This document shows positions 32,849-43,752 of a DNA stretch of 64,000 bases, one piece after another (positions within the stretch are counted from its first letter, which is position 1; the number at the start of each line of letters is the position of its first letter). The stretch spans positions 1,508,726-1,572,725 of the forward strand of contig BCJX01000002.1 in NCBI GenBank assembly GCA_001600415.1, read 5' to 3'. The stretch comes from Pascua guehoae. Its lineage: Eukaryota > Basidiomycota > Tremellomycetes > Trichosporonales > Trichosporonaceae. The notes under the pieces were generated by a model. It did no database searches. It was given only the letters and a program-made list of their open reading frames with translations, and was not told the origin of the DNA. Made by a program: the position numbers and the translations under genes.

Positions 32849-35800
32849 ATGAGTGCCGACAAGGAGCTGTACAAGCTCGAGCTCTTGTCGCTCGTGTCGC
32901 GCATCTCGCAGGAGCTGTTCAACCACACAAAGCTCCAGGACAAAAACCTGGCCGAGTTTGTCATTGCGGTAAGTTGCATCTCGTCCCTCCACATACTTTG
33001 CCCGTTTCGCCGCTGACATCTCAGCTCCATGAGCAGAGCAAGGGAAGCTACGATGCGTTTGCCAAAAAGCTTTCCGAGATTGGCGCCGATTTCCCAGAGT
33101 CGTTTGTTCGCAATCTCGACCGCCAGATTGTGACGATGCACCCAAAGTATAAGCGCAAGGCAGCCAAGGCCAAGGCCAAGGCGGCGGCCAAGGGTGGCGC
33201 GTCGGCGGGCAGTGGAAAGGACGCGACGCCGGGCGTGGTCGACGAGGTCAAGTCTCTCCAGGCGCGCAAGTTCCCGGGCCTGTCGCTTCCCGACCAAGGC
33301 TGGAAGCCAGAGGACGACTATCTCAAAGAGCGCGAGGGCAAGGAAGGTGCGGAAAAGGTGCCCGACTTTTCCATGGACAACACGATGCGCGAACTCGAGT
33401 CGGCTGCAGCGCGACGCGGTCGTCCGTCCGCTGATGACTATATGGATGACGAGCCGAGCGCCAAGCGCCACCGTCCAGACGACCGTGGCCGGGACCGCGG
33501 ACGCGACAACGGCTACGACCGCCGCGGCAATGGGTACGGGAGCCGCGATCGCGACCGCGACAACGATGGAGGGATGGGCATTCGCGACAACGGGTGGGCT
33601 GGACGCGGCGGCGCGCCCGCACCACGGTCAGATTATGGGTCGAGCGAGCGGCGCGGACGGCCTGGTCGCCCAGGCCTCGACGACCGGCCGGTATTGTACA
33701 AGGTCTACAACGGCTCAGTCACGAGTGTGCGCGACTTCGGCGCGTTTGTCGTTCTGGAGGGCGTTGCGGGCCGTACAGAAGGTGCGTTTGATCTCTCCAT
33801 ACGGTTACTAACCCGCCCAGGTCTGGTACATGTCTCGAACATTACTGGTGTACGCTACGAGTCGGCAAACGAGGCATTGAAACGCAACCAGCGCGTCAAG
33901 GTCAAGGTCATGACGATCGCGGGAAGCAAGTACGGCCTGAGCATGAAGGACGTCAATCAGGAGACTGGAGAGGACCTCACGTATGTCGGCAATGGGACGT
34001 TACCAGAGCCACGATGCTGACGGACAGACCTCACCTGCGCGTGAAGACCCAGGAGGAGCTGGACGCCGAGGAGCGACGTTTCGCAGCCCGTATCGGCACT
34101 GGCGCGAATGCTGCCCCGATGCTGCACGTGGAAGAGAAGCGAGGTTCCAGCAAGCGTCTGTCCAGCCCAGAGCGGTTCGAGATCAAGCAGCTCATCGCTA
34201 GTGGTGCCGTCAGCGCTGCCGACGTGAGTTGAATGGTCTACCAGTCCATGCTAACTTGCAGTATCCTGACCTAGATGACGACTTCAACGCGACGATCAAC
34301 AACCCTGAGATTGACGAGGAGGTCGACATTGAAGTGACCGAAAAGGAGCCTGCATTCCTGTCGGGCCAAACACGCATCACACTCGACATTTCACCAGTCA
34401 AGATTATCAAGGCCCCCGACGGATCCCTCAACCGTGCTGCGCTTGCCGGCGCATCATTGGCAAAGGAGCGCGCCGACATGCGCCGCATGGAAGCGCAAGA
34501 TGCGGTCAATGCCGAGACACGCAACGTCAACCAGCCCTGGCTCGACCCGATGGCGCAGCAGGGCGACCGCGTCTTTGCAGCCGACGTCCGGAGCAGCCTT
34601 ATGGGCGGGAATGCCGGCAAGGCTCAGGAGTGGAGGCGAGGCAATTCTGCCACCCTCGGCCGCATCACGTCCATGAGTATCCAGGAGCAACGGCGCAGTC
34701 TGCCCATCTACAAGCTGCGCGACCAGCTTGTCAAGGCCGTGCGCGAAAACCAGGTTCTTGTCGTCGTTGGCGACACTGGATCGGGCAAGACGACACAGAT
34801 GGCGCAATACCTCGCAGAGGAGGGTCTTCTGGCTCGCGGCAAGCTGGGTTGCACACAGCCGCGTAAGGTCGCCGCCGTGTCCGTCGCCAAGCGTGTCTCG
34901 GAGGAAGTGGGCTGTCGCCTGGGTTCCGAAGTCGGATACACTATTCGTTTCGAGGACATTACCTCGCCCGAGACCAAGATCAAGTTTATGACGGACGGTA
35001 TGCTGCTTCGTGAGCTGCTGATCGACCCGGACATGTCAAAGTACCAGGTCATTATGCTCGACGAGGCGCACGAGCGAACCATTGCCACCGATGTGCTGTT
35101 TGGTTTGATGAAGAAGGCATGCAAGCGCCGCCCCGACCTCAAGCTCATCTGCACGTCGGCCACGCTCGACGCCGAGAAGTTTGCCACCTACTTCTGGGGA
35201 TGCCCCATTTTCACGATCCCCGGCCGAACGTACCCCGTCGAGATCCTTTACACCAAGGACCCCGAGCCCGACTACCTCGAGGCATCGCTCATTACGATCT
35301 TGCAAATCCATCTCATGGAGCCTCCCGGCGACATTCTGCTCTTCCTTACAGGTCAAGAGGAGATTGATACGGCGTGTGAGGTCTTGCATGAACGAGTCAA
35401 AGCGCTCGGACCCGAGGTTCCAGAACTCATCATCCTCCCCGTCTACGCCGCGCTGCCGTCCGAGATGCAGTCCAGGATTTTCGACCCCGCTCCTCCGGGC
35501 GCACGAAAGGTCGTCATCGCCACCAACATTGCCGAGACGAGTATTACGATCGACGGTGTCTACTATGTCATTGACCCCGGATTCTCAAAGCAAAACGCCT
35601 ATGACCCCAAGCTGGGTATGGACTCGCTCATTGTGACGGTATGTGTTCTGTTGCGTGACTCTCGTTTCACCTACTGACATTGCAGCCCATCTCGCAAGCA
35701 CAGGCACGCCAGCGTTCTGGACGTGCTGGTCGTACTGGCCCTGGCAAATGCTACCGGTTGTACACCGAGCTGGCGTACCGTAACGAGATGCTGCCAAACC

Positions 35801-36891
35801 CGATCCCGGAAATTCAGCGCACCAACTTGGCTTCGACGATTCTCACCCTCAAGGCGATGGGTATCAACGACCTGATCAACTTTGACTTTATGGATCCTCC
35901 CCCAGCAGCAACCATGCTTACGGCGTTGGAGCAGCTCTATGCGCTCGGTGCTCTCGACGAGGAGGGTCTGCTCACACGCGTGGGACGTAAAATGGCAGAC
36001 TTCCCGCTCGACCCGCCACTGTGTAAGATGCTCATCAAGAGTGTCGACTATGGGTGCTCGGAGGAGGCCCTTACAATCGTTGCCATGCTCCAGGCCGGTG
36101 GACAAATCTTCTACCGGCCAAAGGACAAGCAGGCGCAGGCCGATGCCAAAAAGGCAAAGTTCCACCAGCCAGAGGGCGACCTCCTCACCTTCCTCGCCGT
36201 GTACAATGGCTGGAAGGCGAGCAAGTTTAGCAATCCCTGGTGCTTTGAAAACTTTATCCACACGCGTGCGATGAAGACTGCACAGGATGTGCGGAAGCGT
36301 AAGTCGTAGTTGAGACTCGTACATACCACCGGCCACTGACACGCACAGAGCTCATTGGAATTATGGACCGCTACAAGCATGACCTCGTGTCATGTGGGAC
36401 AAATTACAACCGCGTGCGCATGGCAATCTGTTCTGGCTTCTTCCGCAATGCGGCGAAAAAGGACCCAGTCGAAGGGTACAAGACGCTCGTGGAGGGAACG
36501 CCAGTCAGCATCCACCCGTCCAGTGCACTGTTCCAGCGCCCGCCAGAGTGGTGTGTCTACTATGAACTGGTCTTGACAGCGAGTGAGTACGAGTGTAGCG
36601 TGGGTGCGGATGGCTAGCACCGCCCGCAGGCGACGGCTAGTGTCCAAGAAGACAGCTGACAACGCAGAGGAGTACATGCACCAGGTCACGGTCATCGAGC
36701 CCAAGTGGCTCTCCGAGGTGGCGCCGACATTCTTCAAGGTCGCCGACCACACCCAGATCTCCAAGCGCAAAAAGCAGGAGAAGATCGAGCCCCTCTTCGA
36801 CCGCTTTGCCGAGACAAAGGACAGTTGGCGTCTCAGCAAACAGAAGCGCCCAGTACGCAACTCGCAGACATTCGGTGCGGGTGCGGGATAG
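32849..36891 (+). CDS. PRP22: DEAH-box splicing helicase Prp22/DHX8
   Basis: Eight exons: 32849-32968, 33025-33781, 33821-33980, 34028-34223, 34262-35638, 35686-36298, 36349-36582 and 36668-36891; 1226 residues, as in human DHX8. An RNA helicase that releases spliced mRNA from the spliceosome. After an N-terminal helical region and an Arg/Asp/Gly-rich segment, an S1 RNA-binding domain spans about residues 260-335 ([26 protein letters not shown]). Helicase motifs: [10 protein letters not shown] (about 581), DEAH (about 678), SAT (about 710) and [17 protein letters not shown] (VI). The S1 domain separates Prp22 from Prp2, Prp16 and Prp43. Two introns are only 39 and 38 bases (33782-33820, 34224-34261), both with CTAAC branch sites. 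Confidence 0.96.
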
Positions 36892-37450
36892 TGTATGGTC
36901 GTGTGTGGGACGCGTATCTAGGTGTGGCATGTATCAGAGGTATAGAGCAGTGGCGGGGGGGGGTCCTGTGTAAGGGCGGTGGGGTCCTGTGTAAGGGCGT
37001 TAGTGGGACCAGAGGGTCATGATCAGATGTGTTGGCTGCCCAGGTTGAGACTCTTGTTGAAAGTCCGGCCCGTCATCAGTGGTAGGATGAGCTATCAAGG
37101 GGGTTCGTTGCAGCTCAGGATGTGGTGCCCATCAGCATGGCGGGTGTGCTTCTAGGTAGAGTAATCACAGCAATATTGAGAGTGTTCAGGTGAGGCACAC
37201 TGCCCTTGCGCGGGGATTGCCCCAGCTGCTACCGGGCAGAATGACAGGTTGTCATGACCTCTCAGCCAGTGGTCTCGCCAGAGCCATACATCAGCAGTCA
37301 AGCCAGTCCCTCAGTGGTCTACGCAGTCCCACAACACCTCGCACAAGCCAGGCTGCAGCCTGAGCACCTCGCCATCATCACTGGCGTCGGAAGTATCCTC
37401 CTCGCCGTCACCGCCATCGTCACCGTCGACAATACACCACACATGTGTTC
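36892..37450. other. Intergenic, PRP22 to tRNA-Leu
   Basis: 559 bases. A direct repeat of GGTCCTGTGTAAGGGCG occurs at about 36963-36999. No gene was recognised. A frame at 37254-37493 runs into the tRNA and is not supported. Confidence 0.5.
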
Positions 37451-37539
37451 GGCGAGATGGCCGAGCGGTCTAAGGCGCTGTGTTAAGGTCTAGTCACCTC
37501 CGCAGTCTTCGGACGTGGGTTCGAATCCCACTCTCGTCA
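37451..37539 (+). tRNA. tRNA-Leu (anticodon AAG) with intron
   Basis: The acceptor stem GGCGAGA pairs with TCTCGTC (one G-T), with a Leu-type D arm GGCCGAGCGGTCTAAGGC. The anticodon stem CTGTG/CGCAG holds the loop TT-AAG-G, an 11-base intron (TCTAGTCACCT) and C38. The variable arm is TCTTCGGAC and the T arm GTGGG-TTCGAAT-CCCAC, with discriminator A. The long variable arm confirms a class II tRNA. Confidence 0.9.
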
Positions 37540-37871
37540 GCAGGGCATTTGGTTGCCCCCACGCCAACCTTTTGCGAGTGGGTGTTGCTTGGACGTTGGA
37601 CGGAGTGGGGAGGGAGGTTGTGGTGGAAAGTGCCACATTGTGATGCCACATTGGGATGATTGCCACTATGCCGCTAAAGGTTGCGGGTATGGGGGCTGCA
37701 ACTACACACCAAGATCATGGGGGCATATTGCGCCCTCCCACTGTCGTCTGCACATGACAGCGCGTCGAACTGCCTATTCTCTACCAACAGAACATAGGAA
37801 GAAGGATCACAAACGATGTCAGGGCCATTCCAAGGCGCGCTCTTAATACTCCAGCAATTCTAATTAATATA
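37540..37871. other. Spacer between tRNA genes
   Basis: 332 bases; nothing recognised apart from AT-rich sequence just before the tRNA-Glu. Confidence 0.4.
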
Positions 37872-37968
37872 TCTTCGCTAGTATATCGGTTAGTATAATC
37901 GCCTCTCAAGAGAGAGCCTTTCAATAGAAAGATCGCGATAGAGCAGGGTTCGACTCCCTGGCGGAGAA
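37872..37968 (+). tRNA. tRNA-Glu (anticodon CTC) with intron
   Basis: The acceptor stem TCTTCGC pairs with GCGGAGA, and the D arm is GTATATCGGTTAGTAT. The anticodon stem ATCGC/GCGAT encloses CTCTCA, an intron of about 25 bases (starting AGAGAGAGCC, with an internal TTTC/GAAA hairpin) and C38. The T arm is CAGGG-TTCGACT-CCCTG. The mature length is about 72. The intron is long for a fungal tRNA-Glu, so the exact splice sites are less certain than the tRNA itself. Confidence 0.85.
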
Positions 37969-38269
37969 TCTCTTTTTACCTGTGCGTATGCATTGAGACG
38001 AGCTCCATCGCGAGCGTTTGACACTCGTCGGAGGAACGTTCGGTGGTGGTGGCGAAAATGCCACACGCAGATCATCGACTCGAGCGGAATCAAAACTTTC
38101 CGTCGGCCAGGCACCGATTACCTGCCCAGACAGACGTCATGTGGCACACCGGAACACCAGCAACCCTAGACACAGTCCCTGCAACAACTCGAACTGCTAC
38201 CTCGATACACTCGATACAACTCAACTGCAACTCGAACTCGACACTGCCCACTGCCTCGTCTCAATCACA
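37969..38269. other. Spacer before ribokinase gene
   Basis: 301 bases with the promoter and leader of the ribokinase gene. The last 100 bases are rich in ACTCGA/CTCGATAC repeats. No defined element. Confidence 0.4.
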
Positions 38270-39995
38270 ATGTCCAACAAGTGCCTCGTCCGCGGATCCA
38301 TCAGTACGCTCCCCCCTGCCCCTCCCGCCCCCCCTCCACCTAACGCCCAGACATTGACGAATTCTACCTCGTCCCGCACATTGTGCGCCCCGGGGAGACC
38401 ATCGCGTCGACGGGCTTTTCGCGCCGCGCAGGCGGCAAGGGCGCCAACCAGGCGTACGCGTGCGGGCGGGCCGGGGGCGCCGTCGTCCTCGACGCTGCGG
38501 TGGGGCCCGATGGGCGTGCGCAGGTGGCGCAGATTCAGAGTGGGGGTGTGGATGTCGCGAGGGTTCGGGAGGTGGAGGGTGAGGTGAGTTGGGTGGATTC
38601 CGCTGGGGGGGGGGGGGGGGTTGCCGCTGGGTTTGGCTTTATGGGGGGTTGGGAGGAAGTTGGACGGCCCGGGGACGGGAGTGGAGTTGCCGAGGGCTGT
38701 GCAAAGAGTTGGGGGCAGAGTGGCATCACGCAGAATACTCTTGGCGTAAAGGTCGCTGTTTGGCGGGATCCACAGTGCTCACGCGCAGGTGACGGGTCGC
38801 GCGATCATCCAGCGCTCTGCGGACGGCGAGAACTGCATTGGTGAGTCGGCGGGACGCGGGCGCGGACGCGCAAACGTGCTACGTCATTTGTCTGGGTGCA
38901 CTGTCTGGGAGAGAGGGGTTGTCACTTGGTCGGACTGCGCCGGGCGCCCGGATCGCTCCGAAGTGGCAGTGGCAGGCGCGCGAGTTTGAGAGTGCGATGC
39001 GCCTCGTCAAGAATGGTACCGGTCTGCGTCCCTTGTCTGGATGGAGAATGGTGTCCTGGACGACCCCACGTTGGCCGGTGTCCATGTTGCTCGGCGTACG
39101 GGTACTGGTACAGGGAGCACCCTGCTACTCGCCTTACGACAATGGTTCCTTGGCTCCTTGCAACTCGCCCAGCCTTGAGAGTCATACTCTGCCACCAGCC
39201 CCGTCTCGATACCTCTCAGACATTGAAGCGCCCTACACCTCACCTGCTCACCTACCCATCTTCCCCTCTCTCCCTTCCCCCTCCCAGCCCTCCAACTGAC
39301 ACACAGTCCTGCACGCGGGCGCAAACTTTTCGCCCGGCGGCGCCCCCAACCTGGACGGCTTTACGCACCTGCTGCTGCAAAACGAGATCCCCCTCGCCGA
39401 GACCGAGGCCTACCTGCGGCTTGCCGGGGAGCGCGGCGTGACGACCGTGTACAACCCGTCCCCGATGCCGACGCAGGCGCAGCTCCAGACCTTTCCCTGG
39501 GACGTGCTCACGCACCTGATTGTCAACGAGGGCGAGCTGGCCGACATTTACACGGCGTTTGGCGGCAGCCCCGTCGACGAGGGCAGTGTTGCCGCGACGG
39601 CAAAGGTGCAGATGCGCGCGCTCAACAAGAGCAAGGGCTTCAATCCCCGCACGGTCATTGTCACCACTATTGGGCCCGACGGCGTCCTCTTCCTCCAGCC
39701 AGCGGGCAGCAAGCCCTCCGAGTCGGCCAACGCTGCCACCACTGCAGCCGACGCAGACATCAAGTACTTTCCCGCAGCGAGGGCACGCAAGGTCGTCGAC
39801 ACGACCGGCGCAGGCGACACGTTTGCAGGCTACTTTATCGCCGTCCTCATGGAAAAGGGCAACGATGCCCCCATCGAACAGGTCGTCCCCACCTGCCTCC
39901 AGGCGTGCTCGATCACGATTGAGAATGCTGGCGCCATGGAGAGTATCCCCGCCAGGGCAGAGGTCGAGGCGCGTTTGGCCGCGGGCGGAGTCTAG
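38270..39995 (+). CDS. RBK1: Ribokinase
   Basis: Exons 38270-38303, 38351-38583, 38789-38840 and 39307-39995; 335 residues. It phosphorylates D-ribose to ribose 5-phosphate with ATP; PfkB family. Motifs: GSINIDEFYLVPHIVRPGET at the N-terminus, sugar-binding RRAGGKGANQA, VLHAGANFSPGG, LIVNEGELADIY, and the anion hole and catalytic Asp in VVDTTGAGDTFAGYF. The first exon encodes only MSNKCLVRGSI. A poly-G run of 14 lies in intron 2 at about 38607-38620, and intron 3 (38841-39306) is unusually long at 466 bases with no exon visible in it. The call is firm. Confidence 0.92.
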
Positions 39996-40446
39996 GCTGG
40001 CCCAGGCCGGACTGCGAGGTGGACTGTGACTGGAGGCATGGTGCGTGGAGGGGCATTCTTGGCCGGGACGACGTAGCATGGGCTGGACAGACTAGAAGAC
40101 AAATGGCATACCATACAGTGGTTTCGCTGCCCGGCTCGGCGGGTTTGGCGCTCGCCCAGCGGTGGCGCGAGCACGGCAGCTCGGGGGCAGCTGGGGGGCT
40201 AGGAGCAGCTGTGGGGCCGGGGAACAGCTGCCAAGGAGACGTACATGGTCCTGATGCGTGAATGTTGTAAAGGCATGACTTTCACGAATCTGTGCAAGGA
40301 ACAGCGCGAACTTGTGCTCTCGATCCAGCATTCATCATCCATGCCCTCACCTCAACATCCATCCCAGCCACTCTCCCACTGACATTCCGGCACCACTCAA
40401 AGCTCACGGCCGCGCTCGGCACGCATGGCCTCCCCAAAGTCATCGG
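39996..40446. other. Intergenic, ribokinase to tRNA-Gln
   Basis: 451 bases with the ribokinase 3' end. A short GCAGCT/GGGGC-rich repeat (GGGGCAGCTGGGGGGC and similar) lies at about 40180-40220. No gene. Confidence 0.45.
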
Positions 40447-40529
40447 GGTCTGATCGTATAACGGTTAGTACACAAGATTCTGATCCATTGATCGTTCTTG
40501 TAATCTGGGTTCGATTCCCAGTCGGACCT
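40447..40529 (+). tRNA. tRNA-Gln (anticodon CTG) with intron, second copy
   Basis: Same cloverleaf as the copy at 21197-21278, with acceptor GGTCTGA/TCGGACC. It differs by one base in the 5' acceptor strand (C for T) and by one extra base in the intron (11 instead of 10). The T arm, D arm and anticodon arm are identical. Confidence 0.92.
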
Positions 40530-40668
40530 TGTCATCTCTCATTTTTGGCATGTTCTGGCGTGGGTCTCTTGCTGGGGACGCTTGCTGTCCCCTCCCTGTT
40601 TGGTGAGACTGGTTGCCGCGCTGCCTGAGGAGTGAGTGTCGGGCCATGATCGGGGAGATGACCAACAC

Positions 40669-40745
40669 GCTCGACAACAGGCTCGAAACAAGCTCGACAA
40701 CAAGCTCGACAACACGCTCGACAACAAGCTCAACGAGCTCGATCG
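40669..40745. repeat. 12-bp tandem repeat near tRNA-Gln
   Basis: About five copies of GCTCGACAACAA (one short by one base) at 40669-40727, then decaying units to about 40745. It lies 140 bases downstream of tRNA-Gln, in the spacer between the tRNA and the 3' end of the PDI-like gene. Otherwise this 356-base spacer is empty. Confidence 0.85.
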
Positions 40746-40885
40746 CTCGCAAGCCCGAGGTACAGCACGGGGCATGCATCCTGGGTATCCTCTAGTGAAA
40801 CAAACACCAAACCAACGCATTCCCCTCGAAACTCTGGCCGGGGGGCACAACCAGCACACCTCCTCTACCACGCGAGCGCCGGCGT

Positions 40886-43428
40886 CTAGTCGAGGCGCTC
40901 GACGCCCTTTTCGTTGACGTAGCCTCCATGCCTTCGGCGCGTGCCGCGCGAGATGCGCGAGAGGACGTAGACGAGCGCAAACGAGCCGCCGACGACGGCG
41001 ACGGCCGCTTGGAAGGGGTGCTCTGTTGCCCATTCCTGGGAGGTTAGTGGTGTTCAGACATTGGGGCTGTGACTAGGGTACCGCTGGGCGCTCGCCGACG
41101 CAGCCCAGCCTTCCCTTGCACGCAGCCAGAACCACGACCCAACTCACAACAGTGTTAAAGAGCCTCGCAATGACGCCTCCACTACCCCACGTCGACTCGA
41201 CGGCCACCTTTCGTGTGACAAAGCCCTGGTATACGCCCTCGAGAACATTGAAAATGTCGTCGCCCGTAAACTGTGCGCGCGCACGCTCAATCGTCGTGTC
41301 ATAGTACGTGTCCTTTGCCGTGTCGACGACCACAAAGGCAGGGAGGTTGTTGCTCCAGATGTCGTAGCGGCGCAGCCCGCGCGACCGGCGATCCTTTGCA
41401 TCAACAGGGATAGCGACGAACCGCACAGGCTTGGGGAACGCCCGCCCGCCGCGGCGCCACGCGCGCGATACGGTGCGCAGCATCTCCAAGTCGGCGTCGC
41501 CAGCGGGTCCGGTGCGGATGGCGCCCACCACAACCAGGCCGCCCTTTTCGTCGTCGGGAATGACAGAGTCGAGGTTGGACGATGTGGCGTTGAAGACTAG
41601 AGGGTATCGGTGTGTCGATACAAAGTAGTCGACATCACTCTCCTGTGCCGGCAGCACGAGCGAGCTCACCGGCTGGGCCGAGCCAGTAAACGCCAGGAGC
41701 GCAGAGGTGGGAGGAGGCTTGGCAATGTGAAGCATATCATACAACGTCGGGTCAGACGACGTGTACGTTGGCACGTCGTATCCCATCTTCTGTAACGCCG
41801 CCTCCACCATGGTCTGCGGGTGAGCTCATGGTTCAAGGTTCTTGGTAGCTCACCAGCTCCTTGTAGGTAGTGTCAAAGTTCTGGAGATAGACGAAAAACT
41901 CGTTCTCGCTGCTAGCAATCTCGGCAAGATCCTTGGCCTTGATCTGGTACATTCCGGCCCTGTCGGTGGTCAGCACCGCTCAAGGCGACCTAGGTGTCAA
42001 GGTGACTCACGGGGTGATCGACTTGTCCAAGAACGCGCTCATCTTGCTCAGAGAGCGCGCCTCCATATAGTCGGTGCGGCTGTCGCCATCAATGAGCGCC
42101 AGTGTGGGGTAACCCTGAATCTTGTTGTCGGCGCACAACCCGCGGTGAGCCTCGCAGTTGACGGCGACAATGTTGATCTTGCCCTTCATCTGAGCGGCGA
42201 GCTCGTCGTACGCTGCGGGTCAGCACAGAGTCTGGGGTATCGGGTGTGGCGGCAACCCACTAGGCGCGAGCTTTTTGCAGCTGTGGCGTCAGCAACTGCA
42301 TTCGACAATGGCCACTCAGACCTACTGTGAACACCACGGTGCGTAAAACTTGACCATCATCGGGCCCTGCTCTTTGAGCGCCCTATACCCATTGCCGTCG
42401 ACTTCGGCCACGACGCCGTCGCGGTTGGGGCGAACGACGGGTTGTGTGGGGCGTCCGTGCGTCTTGTTGAGGCCCAGCGTCACACCGTCTGCGTACTCTA
42501 GCGCGCGCTTATCGATAAAATCAGAAAGGAGGTCATAGTGGCGATCTTCGGTGTACTCCATAATCTCCTTGCCGTCAATGTAGCTAGCGGGGGTCAGTGG
42601 CGGCGACCAGAAAATAGTCCACTCGACCTACAGCATGATCTGCGGATCTGGATACCAGTCAGCTTTGGCCGTGGTCGCGAATGGTATGGTTGCCGCGTTA
42701 CTCACAGGCTTTAACTTTATTGTCGTTACACAGGTCTTGCGGGTCAGCCGAGGTGCGAAAGAGCCAGCTGGGGCAGAGGTGATAGCGACTCACCGCCCTG
42801 TGCGATGCAGTTAACCTGCGCCATGTGGAATCCACCCAGACGTTCGAGGTGCGCCTTGGACTTTACAAGACGCTCCCATGTCGGTGCGAACATGCGACAG
42901 TGGCCGCCTGGAGGTCAGCGCGTGTCCAGACTAGTTTGAGCGTCGCAGAGCAGAGGGCGAGCCATCTCCACAAGCGTCGATGGGGATACGTACATCTAGG
43001 AGAAAAGTGCTCAACAAGCCTGTATCATTTAGGATGGGCATTGAATGAGTAGAGTGTCGCGAGGCAGAACGTCGACGAGGGAGTGTCAGTACCAGGTCAT
43101 ATACACTGTAGTTTGCCACACAGCTGTGCACATCGCCCTTGGGTTGATTTAGAGCCGACATGGAACGGTTGGCACCTATCAACCTGCTCCTGTCCCCCAG
43201 ACAGCAGGATGCAGAGCCATCCCTTTCGGTTCCAACACCAACGTCCCTCCCCACCCACTGTGTACCGGCCTATTGTTCGACTTACCAAGCGCCGCGTGCG
43301 ATGCTCTCCTTGAAATTGTCGCTCGTGAGTTGGCGGAGCTCGACCTGTTCGCCCGCGTCCGCGCCACCCGCAGCGGCGGACACACCGAGCGCGAATGCGA
43401 GAGCGGTGGCGATGCGTGAGACGAGCAT
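40886..43428 (-). CDS. ER transmembrane protein disulfide isomerase-like protein, two thioredoxin domains
   Basis: Eleven exons in coding order: 43286-43428, 42994-43019, 42794-42907, 42706-42735, 42632-42647, 42326-42583, 42261-42280, 42011-42212, 41854-41959, 41148-41813 and 40886-41035. All phases agree; 576 residues. The N-terminus MLVSRIATALAFALGVSAAA is a signal peptide. Domain 1 has VEHFSPRCGHCRMFAPTWE with the active site CGHC; domain 2 has MMVKFYAPWCSHCKKLAP with CSHC. Each is followed by the NC/GYPT block (IQGYPTLALIDG). A long luminal part follows, then one membrane helix (FQAAVAVVGGSFALVYVL) and a basic cytosolic tail, RGTRRRHGGYVNEKGVERLD. The order fits ER membrane PDIs such as yeast Eps1. 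The 16- and 20-base internal exons are notable. Confidence 0.88.
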
Positions 43429-43752
43429 GCGGGATGGGATGGGGAAATCAGCAAATGTAGGACAATAATGTAATGTTGTCGTTTCGCCTCGCGGTCTCGT
43501 CTCTCTGGTCCTTGTCCTGTGTGGACGGTGGATGGTGCCTGAAGGCGTGGCCGACATTGTGTCCAGCTTGTCCAGGGAAACCACAGGGCCACGCGGCCGC
43601 ATTGGGACACACACAACACACGACAAGCGGGATCAAATTCGGGTGGCGGTGGGTGGCGTTTGGGTCGATGCAGGACACAGACGATGCATGTCCTGGTCAT
43701 GACGGGCCCCTCCATCGTCTGTCCTCATCAACACTCTCATCCACCAACACCC
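43429..43752. promoter_or_regulatory. Divergent promoter region PDI-like/VPS2
   Basis: 324 bases between the two ATGs, so a compact shared promoter. No individual element was recognised. Confidence 0.4.

Noticed and set aside
37254..37493. 79-codon frame MTSQPVVSPEPYIS...
   Set aside because: It runs into the tRNA-Leu gene and has no splice continuation; probably chance.
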